From Umezawaea beigongshangensis (lineage in GTDB: Bacteria; Actinomycetota; Actinomycetes; Mycobacteriales; Pseudonocardiaceae): 64,000 nt of DNA. Location of the stretch: positions 766,685 to 830,684 of the forward strand of contig NZ_JAEIOJ010000001.1 of NCBI RefSeq assembly GCF_016464305.1. Direction: 5' to 3'. Shown here one piece after another: positions 43,182 to 51,377 of this stretch. Every line of letters starts with the position of its first letter. Position 1 is the stretch's first letter. Made by a program: the position numbers and the translations under genes. The notes beneath the pieces were generated by a model. It was not told where the DNA came from and searched no databases. It worked only from the letters and a program-made list of their open reading frames with translations.

Positions 43182-44573
43182 ATGCAGGCCGATCTCTCGC
43201 GCCTGGTCTTCCGGCCGGAGAACAGGTTCTCGGCGGTGCTGGCCCAGCAGGGCCGGGTGCAGCTGGACGCCGACGCCAACGAGCAGGTGCTCATCGCGCT
43301 GCACCGGGACCGCACCACCGTCGTCGACCTCGTCGGCGGGCACGGCGGTCCCGCCGGCGCTACGGGTTTCGGCATCGCCCACACGCCCAAGGGCAGGGCG
43401 CCCGCCGACCTGACCATCTCGCCGGGCCGGTACTACGTCGACGGCATCCTCGTCGACGCCGGTGTGCCGCGACCGGGCACACCGGTCCCGGAGGAGACCG
43501 ACGCCGACGAGCCCGCGGCCGAGCCGTCCGGCTGGACCTACTGGAACCAGCCGGACGCGCACCGCGACCCCGAGTTCGGCGACGAGGAGCACCACCTGCC
43601 CGACGTGCCGTTCCTGGTCCGCCTCGCGGTGACCGAGCGGCTGGTCACGCACGTGCAGGACCCGTCGATCAGGGAGACGGCGCTCGGCTCGTCCCTGCCG
43701 GACACCACGGCCCGCGTCAAGGTCACCTGGCAGGTGCTGCCCCTGGTCCTGGAGGTCGGACCGCGCGCCGGGCGCGACGCCGTGCTGGCGGCGTTCGACG
43801 AGTGGGTCGCCGCCTCGGCGTCCACGGCGCGGATGGCGGCGCGCACCGAGCGGCCGTCCAGGGTGGAGGACGACCCGTGCGTCACCGCGCCGGACTCCCG
43901 CTACCGGGGGCCGGAGAACCAGCTCTACCGGGTGGAGGTGCACCGCGGGGGCACGGTGGGCGACCGGGCCGACAGGCCCACCCTCAAGTGGTCCAGGGAG
44001 AACGCCTCGGTGGTGTTCGGCGTGGCGTCGGTCGAGGGAGCCGTGGTGACGCTCGCCGACCGGGGGCGCGACGGCAAGCTGGACCTCGACGTGGGCGACT
44101 GGGTCGAGGTGCTCGACGACGCGGCGCTGGCGCGCGGGAGCACGGCGCCGCTGGTGCAGGTCGTCGACGTCGACAGCGGCGGCCTGCTGGTGGAGCTGTC
44201 CGCCGAGCCGGAGAACGGCGGCGGCCCGCACCCGTTCCTGCGGCGCTGGGACCACCGGGCGCCCACCGGACGCGGGGCGCGCAAGCTCGTCGGGGGCGCG
44301 CTCCAGCTCACCGAGGGCGGCTGGCTGGACCTGGAGGACGGCGTGCAGGTGTGGTTCGCGGAGGGCGGTGACTACCGCGCGGGCGACCACTGGCTGCTGC
44401 CCGCGCGCACGCTCACCGGTGACGTGGAGTGGCCGCGCGACGCACGGGGACGGCCGCTGCTGCGGTCGCCGCACGGCGTCGTGCACCACCACGCGCCGCT
44501 GGCGTGGGTGACGGCGTCGGGCGTGCAGGACCTGCGCAACGCGTTCGCACCGCTGGCGACACCGCTGACGTGA
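43182..44573 (+). CDS. DUF6519-type eCIS protein
   Basis: A 463-residue protein whose first 40 residues (MQADLSRLVFRPENRFSAVL, then QQGRVQLDADANEQ) are the typical opening of the DUF6519 family found at the ends of tail-like clusters. Role unknown; a surface or fibre-attachment role is possible. It is the last gene of the 28-kb operon and is followed after 3 bp by a strong hairpin. Confidence 0.82.
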   Translation: MQADLSRLVFRPENRFSAVLAQQGRVQLDADANEQVLIALHRDRTTVVDLVGGHGGPAGATGFGIAHTPKGRAPADLTISPGRYYVDGILVDAGVPRPGTPVPEETDADEPAAEPSGWTYWNQPDAHRDPEFGDEEHHLPDVPFLVRLAVTERLVTHVQDPSIRETALGSSLPDTTARVKVTWQVLPLVLEVGPRAGRDAVLAAFDEWVAASASTARMAARTERPSRVEDDPCVTAPDSRYRGPENQLYRVEVHRGGTVGDRADRPTLKWSRENASVVFGVASVEGAVVTLADRGRDGKLDLDVGDWVEVLDDAALARGSTAPLVQVVDVDSGGLLVELSAEPENGGGPHPFLRRWDHRAPTGRGARKLVGGALQLTEGGWLDLEDGVQVWFAEGGDYRAGDHWLLPARTLTGDVEWPRDARGRPLLRSPHGVVHHHAPLAWVTASGVQDLRNAFAPLATPLT

Positions 44574-44576
44574 CGC

Positions 44577-44614
44577 GGTCGCGGGTCCGGGCCGTGTCGC
44601 CCGGACCCGCGACC
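44577..44614 (+). terminator. Terminator of the injection-system operon
   Basis: A perfect 15-bp stem (44577-44591 with 44600-44614) with an 8-nt loop starts 3 bp after the DUF6519 stop. It marks the 3' end of the transcription unit that begins before 16556. Confidence 0.85.
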
Positions 44615-44647
44615 AGGGCCAGCGGGACGTCCACCGAGCTGATTCCG

Positions 44648-44723
44648 CTCACCCTGCTCGAACGCCCACCTCACCCTGCCCGAACGCTCAACTCGCTGTG
44701 CTCGAACGCTCAACTCGCCGTGC
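44648..44723 (-). repeat. 22-bp tandem repeat array, left of iclR (minus orientation)
   Basis: Three full units (44648-44669, 44670-44691, 44692-44713) and a partial one (44714-44723). Read on the minus strand, the best unit is CAGCGAGTTGAGCGTTCGAGCA. The stop codon of the IclR gene falls inside the array. The same unit recurs in the opposite orientation at 45592-45701. Confidence 0.8.
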
Positions 44724-45537
44724 GGCCGCCTATGCGGGCCGTCAGTTCGGCCGCTTCGCTGCGGACCTGCTCGGCCAGGTCGGGCCAGGTCTGGCCGCAC
44801 TCCTCGTCGCACACGTGCCGGAAGGTCACGGTGACGGCGGCGGTGGGCCTGCCGCCGTGGTCGAAGACCGGGGCGGCCACGGAGGCGAACCCGGCCGTGA
44901 CGTGACCGTCCTCCACGGCCCAGCCGCGCCGCCGCTCGGCGGCCAGCACCCGGCGCAGGGCCGGCAGGTCCCGCGGGCCGCGTCCGGTGCGGTTCACGAA
45001 CGCGGCGGCCGACGGCAGCAGCGCCCGCACCTGGGCCGCCGGGAGCCGGGCGAGCACGGCGCGGCCCGACGCGGTGAGGTGCGCCGGGAGCCGCACCCCC
45101 ACGTCCGACACGAGCGACTGCGGCTGCCGCGGCTGCTCCCGCACCAGGTAGAGCGCCTCCGGGCCGTGCAGCACGCCGAGGTGCGCGGTGTGCCCGACCC
45201 GGTCCACGAGACGGCGCAGCAGCGGCCGGGCGAGCCGTTCGAGCGGGTCGTGCCGCAGGTAGGCCGATCCCAGCTCGAACGCCGCCACCCCGAGCCCGTA
45301 GCGGCGCTCCTCGGGGTAGCGGGTGGCGAACCCGGCGTCCGCCAGCTCCGTCAGCAGGTGGTACGTCGTGGAGCGCGGGAGGTCGAGCTCGCGCGCCACC
45401 GTCGCCGCCGACACCGGCCCCGGCCTGCTGGCCAGCAACCGCAGCACGGCGAGCCCCCGCCGCAGGGCGGGGATGCGCGAGCTGTGCCGGATCGCCGCTC
45501 CTTCGTCGCGGCGGTTCGGGCGCTCCGCGCCGGTCAT
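44710..45537 (-). CDS. IclR-family transcriptional regulator
   Basis: A 275-residue regulator with an N-terminal winged helix-turn-helix (RRGLAVLRLLAS, then VARELDLPRSTTYHLLTELA near 45-70). The C-terminal effector-binding domain includes GHTAHLGVLHG, VGVRLPAHLTASGRAVLA and VAAPVFDHGGRPTAAVTVT. IclR proteins often control catabolic or transport genes by binding small acids. The nearby opuC genes are possible targets but nothing proves it. ATG 45537 has AGGTGGAG before it; an upstream GTG at 45564 is also possible. The gene is flanked on both sides by the 22-bp repeat arrays. Confidence 0.9.
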   Translation of the reverse strand: MTGAERPNRRDEGAAIRHSSRIPALRRGLAVLRLLASRPGPVSAATVARELDLPRSTTYHLLTELADAGFATRYPEERRYGLGVAAFELGSAYLRHDPLERLARPLLRRLVDRVGHTAHLGVLHGPEALYLVREQPRQPQSLVSDVGVRLPAHLTASGRAVLARLPAAQVRALLPSAAAFVNRTGRGPRDLPALRRVLAAERRRGWAVEDGHVTAGFASVAAPVFDHGGRPTAAVTVTFRHVCDEECGQTWPDLAEQVRSEAAELTARIGGRTAS

Positions 45538-45591
45538 CTCCACCTGCTCGCGCACCGGCCGCACGGGCTCCGCCCGCGCTCACCGGCCGCT

Positions 45592-45701
45592 GCGCGAGTC
45601 GCCCCCTCCAGCACCACGAGATCGCCTTTCAGGCACCGCGAGTCGAGCGTTCGAGCACCGCGAGTTGAGCTTTCCGGCACGGCCGTCGAGCGTCCGCCGG
45701 T
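45592..45701 (+). repeat. 22-bp tandem repeat array, right of iclR (plus orientation)
   Basis: Four units at 45592-45613, 45614-45635, 45636-45657 and 45658-45679, plus a degenerate fifth ending at 45701. The consensus is close to CCGCGAGTTGAGCGTTCGAGCA. It begins about 55 bp upstream of the iclR start and ends exactly at the opuCC stop codon. Units run directly into each other with no unique spacers, so this is not a CRISPR array. Confidence 0.8.
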
Positions 45702-46594
45702 CAGATGCCGTTCTGCTGCAGGAAGTTCGCGGCCACGTCCGCCGGGGTCTCCTTGTCCACGTCCACCCGCTTCACCAGCTCGGCCAGGTTCTCCGTCGTC
45801 AGCGCGGCGGAGACCTCGTTCAGCGCCGCCCTGCCCCGGTCGTTCACGGCGGCGTCGCGCACCAGCGGCACGACGTTCTGCGCCGGGTACATGTTCTTCG
45901 GGTCCGCCAGCTGGACGAAGTCGTTCGCGGCGATGTCGGCCGACGTGGTGAACAGGTTCGCCACCTGCGACTCACCGTTCTTCAGCGCGTCCACGGTGAT
46001 CGGGCCACCGGCGTCGGTCGCCTTGAACTCCTTGAACGTGCAGCCGTAGAGCTCGGCGAGCTCGTCCTTCCAGCGGGTCTCCCACTCGCCCGCCGCGCCG
46101 ATGACGAACTCGCCGCACCTCGGGGCGAGGTCCTCGATGGACGCGATGCCCGTCGCCGCGGTCTCCCGCGTCACGACCAGCACGTCCTTGTCCTCCGCCT
46201 CGGCCTTGTCCAGCACGGTCAGGCCGTCCGGGGTCTTCTCCCCCAGCGCCGCGTACACCTCCTCGGAGGTGGTCAGCTCGTTCGCCTTGTCGAAGAACGT
46301 CAGCAGGTTGCCGCTGTACTCCGGCACGACGCCCAGCGAGCCGTCCTGCAACGCCGTGACGACCACCTCGCGGGCACCGATGTTCTGCTTCGTCGTCGCG
46401 TCGAGCCCGGCGTTGCGCAGGGCTCCCGCGTAGATCTCCGCGAGGATCTTGTTCTCGGAGAAGTCGGCCGAGCCGACGACGATCTGCCCACCGCCCGACC
46501 CCGAGTCCTCACCGCCGCCCAGGCTGTCGCTGGAACCACATGCGGACAACAGCAGTGCCGCCGCCGAGACGACCACGGCCAACGTGCGCTTCAT
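45701..46594 (-). CDS. opuCC: Quaternary-amine ABC transporter substrate-binding lipoprotein
   Basis: A 297-residue OpuCC/OsmF-type binding protein. The signal peptide ends in a lipobox (LSAC, Cys19), so it is lipid-anchored outside the membrane. The mature domain has VGSADFSENKILAEIYAGAL, GVVPEYSGNLLTF and KNMYPAQNVVPLV, typical of glycine-betaine/choline/carnitine binding proteins. It is the last gene of a four-gene operon; its ATG overlaps the permease stop. The stop codon abuts the 22-bp repeat array. Confidence 0.92.
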   Translation of the reverse strand: MKRTLAVVVSAAALLLSACGSSDSLGGGEDSGSGGGQIVVGSADFSENKILAEIYAGALRNAGLDATTKQNIGAREVVVTALQDGSLGVVPEYSGNLLTFFDKANELTTSEEVYAALGEKTPDGLTVLDKAEAEDKDVLVVTRETAATGIASIEDLAPRCGEFVIGAAGEWETRWKDELAELYGCTFKEFKATDAGGPITVDALKNGESQVANLFTTSADIAANDFVQLADPKNMYPAQNVVPLVRDAAVNDRGRAALNEVSAALTTENLAELVKRVDVDKETPADVAANFLQQNGI

Positions 46595-47358
46595 GCCCTG
46601 CTTCCTCCTGAGTCGGGCTGGCCGGCCGTGGCCACCAGCTTCTGCGGGGAGGAGTCGTCCACCCCGCGTCGAACCCTCCTGCGCGCCGCGGACGCCGGCG
46701 CGAGCCGCAGACCGCGCGGCACCACCAGGCGCTGCACCACGGACAGCAGCAGGTCCAGCAGCACCGCGAGCAGCGCCACGAACAGCGCGCCGCCGACGAG
46801 CTGGCCGTAGTCGAGCACCCGCAGCCCGTCGAGCAGCGGCCTGCCCAGGCCGCCGAGGCCCACGTAGGCCGCGACCGACGCCGTGGCGACGACCTGGAGC
46901 ATCGCGTTGCGCACGCCGCCCATGAGCAGCGGCAGCGCGTTGGGCAGTTCGACCTGCCACAGCCGCTGCGCGTCGGTCATGCCCATGCCGCTGGCCGCGT
47001 CGACCACACCGCGGTCGACGTCCTGCACACCCGCGTAGGTGCCGGCGAGGATCGGCGGGACCGCCAGCACCACCAGGCCGATCAGCACGGGCACCGTGCC
47101 GCCACCGGCCACCAGGTACAGCACGGTCACCAGCCCCAGCGTCGGCAGCGCGCGGATCGCGTTGCCACCGCCGACGAGCACGACGCCGCCGCGTCCCGTG
47201 TGCCCCACGTACAGGCCCAGCGGCACGGCGATCAGCGCCGCGAACGCGGTCGCGGCCAGGCAGTACAGCAGGTGCTGCCCGACCCGCGCGGGGATGCCGC
47301 CCGCGCCGCTCCAGTTCTCGGGGTCGGACAACCAGACCCAGACGTCGACGAAGATCAC
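46591..47358 (-). CDS. opuCD: Quaternary-amine ABC transporter permease
   Basis: A 255-residue integral membrane permease with about five to six hydrophobic segments and the binding-protein-dependent permease loop (VDAASGMGMTDAQRLWQVELP). The GTG at 47358 overlaps the upstream permease stop (GTGA), so longer in-frame starts were not used. The C-terminal ~50 residues are Arg/Ala-rich and probably cytoplasmic. Confidence 0.92.
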   Translation of the reverse strand: MIFVDVWVWLSDPENWSGAGGIPARVGQHLLYCLAATAFAALIAVPLGLYVGHTGRGGVVLVGGGNAIRALPTLGLVTVLYLVAGGGTVPVLIGLVVLAVPPILAGTYAGVQDVDRGVVDAASGMGMTDAQRLWQVELPNALPLLMGGVRNAMLQVVATASVAAYVGLGGLGRPLLDGLRVLDYGQLVGGALFVALLAVLLDLLLSVVQRLVVPRGLRLAPASAARRRVRRGVDDSSPQKLVATAGQPDSGGSRA

Positions 47359-48026
47359 GCGACCGACACCCCCTGCGCGCGCGTCCACGGGGTGAGCGCC
47401 CGGCGCAGGGCGACCAGCAGCAGGTCGACGACCAGCGCGAGCGCGAGCGTCAGCACGATGCCCACCAGGATCGGGGCGAGGTAGCGGCGGGAGAAGCCGT
47501 CGGTGAACAGCACGCCCAGACCGCCGCTGCCGATGATGGCGCCCACGCTGACCAGGCTGATGTTGCTGACCGAGCCGACCCGCACGCCCGCCGCGAGCAC
47601 GGGCACCGCCAGCGGCAGCTCCACGGTCAGGAAGCGCGGCAGCGGGCGGTAGCCCATCGCGGTCGCGGCGGCCACCACGTGGTCGGGCACGGCGTCCAGC
47701 GCCTCGGCCACCGGCCGGATCAGCAGCGCCGTCGTGTAGACCGTCAACGCGATGATCACGTTGCCCGGCCAGAGGATCTGCGTGCCCGCGACCGCGGGGA
47801 TGATCACGAACAGCGCCAGCGACGGCACCGTGTAGACGACGTTCGCCACGCCGATCAGGGCGCCGCGCAGCGGCCGGTAGCGGTGGCAGGCCCAGCCCAG
47901 CGGGACGGCCAGCAGCACCGCGAACACGATGGGCAGCAGCGACAGGTACACGTGCTCCACCAGGTGGTCCGCGATCTGCGCCCTGGTGCCCGCGTTGCCG
48001 AGGTACTTGCCGAGATCGGCGAACAT
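47355..48026 (-). CDS. opuCB: Quaternary-amine ABC transporter permease
   Basis: A 223-residue permease paralogous to its downstream neighbour. It has the EAA-like loop AATAMGYRPLPRFLTVELPLA near 125-145 and several hydrophobic segments such as IVFAVLLAVPLGW. The ATG overlaps the ATPase stop. The pair would form the heterodimeric membrane channel. Confidence 0.92.
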   Translation of the reverse strand: MFADLGKYLGNAGTRAQIADHLVEHVYLSLLPIVFAVLLAVPLGWACHRYRPLRGALIGVANVVYTVPSLALFVIIPAVAGTQILWPGNVIIALTVYTTALLIRPVAEALDAVPDHVVAAATAMGYRPLPRFLTVELPLAVPVLAAGVRVGSVSNISLVSVGAIIGSGGLGVLFTDGFSRRYLAPILVGIVLTLALALVVDLLLVALRRALTPWTRAQGVSVA

Positions 48027-49111
48027 CAGCCGCGCTCCGCTCGCTCGCGGTCGATCACGTCGAGCACCTGCGCGCCGCGCAGCACACCCGCGTAGCGGCC
48101 GGTGGGCTCCACGACGACGCCCAGCCCCGACGGCGACGACAGCGCCGAGTCGAGCGCGCCGCGCACCGCCGTGCCGCGCTCGTACAGGGAACCGCCCGGC
48201 ACGAGGAGGTCCTCGGTCAGCGGTCCGTCCGCGGAGGTCCCCGGCGGCAGCCAGCCGCGCGGACGCTCGTCGGCGTCCAGCGCGAGCAACCACTCCCGCG
48301 ACGGCGACACGGGCTCGCCCAGCCGCGTCGTCGCGCCGCCGCGCACCTCGATGCCCGCCGGGTCCACGAAGGACAGACCGCGGTACCCCCGGTCCTTGCC
48401 CACGAAGCTCGCCACGAAGTCGTCCGCCGGTCGCGCCAGCAGCTCGGCGGGCCGGTCGTACTGGGCGAGGACGCCGCCCTGGCGGAACACGGCGACCTTC
48501 TCGCCGATGCGCACGGCCTCGTCGATGTCGTGGGTGACGAACACGACGGTCTTGCCCAGCTCGGCGTGCAGCCGCAGCAGCTCGTCCTGGAGGCCCTCGC
48601 GCACCACCGGGTCCACGGCGCTGAACGGCTCGTCCATCAGCAGCACCGGCGGGTCGGCGGCCAGCGCCCGCGCCACGCCCACCCGCTGCTGCTGCCCGCC
48701 CGAGAGCTGCACGGGGTAGCGGCGGCCCATGTCGCCGTCGAGGCCCACCAGTTCCAGCAGCTCCGCGGCGCGGGCGCGCGCGTCCCGCTTGGACCAGCCC
48801 GACAGCAGCGGCACCGTGGCGACGTTGTCCAGCACCGTGCGGTGCGGGAACAGCCCGGCCTGCTGGATGACGTAGCCGATGCCCCGGCGCAGGCGCGGCG
48901 GGTCGACCTGGAGCACGTCGCGCCCGTCGACCAGCACCGTGCCCGACGTCGGGTCGAGCATCCGGTTGATCATCCGCAGCGACGTGGTCTTGCCGCACCC
49001 CGACGGGCCGACGAACACCGTGATGGTGCCCGCTTCCACCACGAGGTCGAGGTCGTCGACGGCCACCGTGCCGTCGTCGAACCGCTTGGACACGGCCCGG
49101 AACTCGATCAC
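48026..49111 (-). CDS. opuCA: Quaternary-amine ABC transporter ATP-binding protein
   Basis: A 361-residue importer ATPase: Walker A GPSGCGKTT near 35, signature LSGGQQQRVGVARAL near 137, Walker B VLLMDEPFSAVDP near 158, H-loop VTHDIDEAVRIGE. The C-terminal ~120 residues are the regulatory region that in OpuA/OpuC ATPases carries CBS domains; at least one CBS-like segment (GVVVEPTGRYAGVLRGAQVLDVI) is visible, which may sense ionic strength. First gene of the operon, GTG start. Confidence 0.93.
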   Translation of the reverse strand: MIEFRAVSKRFDDGTVAVDDLDLVVEAGTITVFVGPSGCGKTTSLRMINRMLDPTSGTVLVDGRDVLQVDPPRLRRGIGYVIQQAGLFPHRTVLDNVATVPLLSGWSKRDARARAAELLELVGLDGDMGRRYPVQLSGGQQQRVGVARALAADPPVLLMDEPFSAVDPVVREGLQDELLRLHAELGKTVVFVTHDIDEAVRIGEKVAVFRQGGVLAQYDRPAELLARPADDFVASFVGKDRGYRGLSFVDPAGIEVRGGATTRLGEPVSPSREWLLALDADERPRGWLPPGTSADGPLTEDLLVPGGSLYERGTAVRGALDSALSSPSGLGVVVEPTGRYAGVLRGAQVLDVIDRERAERG

Positions 49112-49235
49112 CCTGCACTCCCCCCGGTCACGGCGTCGCCCGGAAGCGCTGGTCGGACGACGTGGAAAGACCCGGATCACGACCCTAGTCCGTTCGACTG
49201 ACGACGGCACGGCGTTCCACCGGGTGGGCACGCCG

Positions 49236-49241
49236 TACGCT
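49236..49241 (+). promoter_or_regulatory. -10-like box before the DUF43/BpsA-like gene
   Basis: TACGCT fits TANNNT and ends 9 nt before the GTG at 49251; no Shine-Dalgarno sequence is seen in between, consistent with leaderless expression. Confidence 0.4.
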
Positions 49242-49250
49242 GCTCCGCTT

Positions 49251-50831
49251 GTGGCAGGGATTGAGCCGATCGACCGGGTACGCGCACTGCTGGACGAGCG
49301 CGGGGTGCACGCGCGCAAGCTGCGCGGTGTCCTGACGCTCCTGAGGGACGACTGGCACACGCTCGCCGAGCTGGTGAGACTGCCCGCGGTGCCGCGCCGG
49401 ACCGTGCAGGAGCTGCTCGCCGCGGCCGAGGACGACCTGGAGCTGCGCGACGGGCGCTACCGCGTCAGGCCGGAGCGGGTCGACGCCTGGTCGCGGGCGT
49501 TCCCCGCCGGTCACGACGTCGCCGACCCGCTCGACGCGCTGGTGTCGCGGCACACCGACCAGCTGCGGTCGATCCTCGCCGACATCGACGCCGTGCCGTC
49601 GCCGGTGGCCGCGCTGGACCACGTGCAGGCCACGGCGGAGACGGCGCTCAAGCGCGCCCTGTGGCTCGACAGCACCTACGACCTGACCGGGCGGCGGCTG
49701 CTGTGCCTGGGCGACCACGACCTGACCTCGCTGGCGGTCTGCGCGGTGAACGACGACGTCGAGGTGACGGTCGTCGACGTGGACGAGCGGCTGCTGGAGT
49801 TCGTCGACACCAGGGCGCGGGCCCGCGGCTGGAAGGTCCGCTGCCTGCACGCCGACTTCCGCTTCGGGCTGCCGCCGACGCTGCTGGAGTCCGCCGACCT
49901 GGTGTTCAGCGACCCGCCCTACACGCCGGAGGGCATGGCGCTGTTCGCCGCGCGGGCGATCGAGACGCTCGCCGACCCCGCGCGCGGACGCGTCCTGCTG
50001 GCGTACGGGTTCAGCGACCGCACACCCGCGCTGGGGCTGAAGGTGCAGCAGGAGCTGCAACGGCTCGGCCTGGTGTTCGAGGCGGTCCTGCCCGCGTTCC
50101 ACCGCTTCGACGGCGCGCAGGCCATCGGCAGCGCCGCCGACCTCTACGTGTGCCGCCCCACGACGCGCAGGCCGCCCGCCGTGCCGAGGACCGCGATCTA
50201 CACCCACGGTCCCCAGTCGGTCGAGTCGTCCGGGCCGTCGGCCGAGGTGCTGGACCGGCTGTCGCAGCTGGCGCCGCGCCCCGAGTCCTCCCCTCCGCCG
50301 AAGCCGCGCGCGCCCGGCTGGGCCGAGCCGGTGGGCCGGGGTGCCGCGTCGCTCGCGATGGAGCTGAGCGCCGACCCCGGCCCGTGGCTGCTGCGCTCGG
50401 TGCTGGCGTGCGTGCCGGGCCGGATGGCGGCGCTGGTGCCGAACAACCACCCCGCCGTGTCCAGCCAGCGCGGGCAGCAGGAGCTGGCCTCCCTGGTGGA
50501 CAGCCGCTTCCGGCTGCGGTTCCTGCGCAGCACCCCGGACGACAAGCACGCCGTGGTCGTCGCGGACCAGGTGCCGGCCGGTGACCTCGACGCGGGCGGG
50601 CTCGTCGTGCGGGAGGTGCTGCTGCGGGCGCACGGCAAGCTCGGCAACACGTGGCGCGAGGCGCTGATCACGGCGTCGCGCGGGGCGCTGACCAAGCGGG
50701 AGGCGCGGGAGCGCGTGGAGCGGTTCGCGCCCGACGAGGACGACCTGGCGGTGCGCCTGATCGACCTGCCGCGGCACCGGATCGCGGCGCTGCTGCCCGC
50801 CGTGGCGGCCAGCGCGGGGGTCAGCGCGTGA
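49251..50831 (+). CDS. BpsA-like branched-chain polyamine aminopropyltransferase (DUF43)
   Basis: A 526-residue protein. The N-terminal ~110 residues look like a winged-helix domain (LVRLPAVPRRTVQELLAAA). The middle (about 120-300) is the DUF43/BpsA methyltransferase-like fold, with LLCLGDHDLTSLAVC and the catalytic-type loop FSDPPYTPEG. Characterised BpsA enzymes add aminopropyl groups to spermidine. Here a long C-terminal region (about 300-526) is extra, so activity is uncertain. Its 3' end overlaps the convergent gene by 11 bp. Confidence 0.75.
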   Translation: MAGIEPIDRVRALLDERGVHARKLRGVLTLLRDDWHTLAELVRLPAVPRRTVQELLAAAEDDLELRDGRYRVRPERVDAWSRAFPAGHDVADPLDALVSRHTDQLRSILADIDAVPSPVAALDHVQATAETALKRALWLDSTYDLTGRRLLCLGDHDLTSLAVCAVNDDVEVTVVDVDERLLEFVDTRARARGWKVRCLHADFRFGLPPTLLESADLVFSDPPYTPEGMALFAARAIETLADPARGRVLLAYGFSDRTPALGLKVQQELQRLGLVFEAVLPAFHRFDGAQAIGSAADLYVCRPTTRRPPAVPRTAIYTHGPQSVESSGPSAEVLDRLSQLAPRPESSPPPKPRAPGWAEPVGRGAASLAMELSADPGPWLLRSVLACVPGRMAALVPNNHPAVSSQRGQQELASLVDSRFRLRFLRSTPDDKHAVVVADQVPAGDLDAGGLVVREVLLRAHGKLGNTWREALITASRGALTKREARERVERFAPDEDDLAVRLIDLPRHRIAALLPAVAASAGVSA

Positions 50832-51357
50832 CGGCCACCAGGGCCAGGTTCACCGACGAACCGTGGACGAAGCCAGGGGCGGTCGGCTGATCGGGCCGCC
50901 ACTGCGAGGTGAACACCACACCGGGCTCGACGACGTCCAGGCCGTCCACGAACGCGGTCACCTCCTCGCGGCTGCGGACGGTGCCCGCCGTGGTCATCCT
51001 GCGGCTGATCTCGACCGCGGCGCGGACGTCCCCCGGCACCTCGGGGTCGAGCGTGGCGTGCGAGATCACGACGACGCTGCCCGGCGCGAGCGCGGCGACG
51101 TAGCGGCGGACCACACCGGCGGGGTCCAGCTCGTCGGGCACGAAGTGCAGCGCCGCTGCGAACAGCACGGCCCGCCGCAGGAACGACCGGTTGAGCCGCG
51201 CGGCGTCGCGCACCCACGGCATCGTGACGAGCATCTGCTCGACCAGCTCGCGGTCGGCGGCGAAGTTGCACGCCCCGTCGAGCAGGTAGTCGTACACCCT
51301 CGCCGGGCTCGGCCTGGTCAGGTCGATCTCGCGGGGCACCCAGCGCGCGTCCGACAC
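50821..51357 (-). pseudogene. DUF574-family SAM methyltransferase with the SAM-binding core deleted
   Basis: A 178-residue remnant; family members are usually about 265-280 residues. The N-terminus (VSDARWVPREIDLTRPSPARVYDYLLDG) and C-terminal half (LHFVPDELDPAGVVRRYVAAL, VVISHATLD, GVVFTSQWRPD in segments) are well preserved. At about residue 64 the usual FLRRAVRFL..DIGSG..PT segment jumps straight to AALHFVPDE, removing the glycine-rich SAM-binding motif and about 80-90 residues in frame. The frame is otherwise open, so a short protein could still be made. GTG start at 51357. Confidence 0.75.
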
Positions 51358-51377
51358 CGGCACCACCCCTTCTCCGA

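Noticed and set aside
45592-45701. Short regular repeats that might be a CRISPR array
   Set aside because: Units of 22 bp follow each other directly with no unique spacers, and no cas genes are present; this is a tandem repeat.
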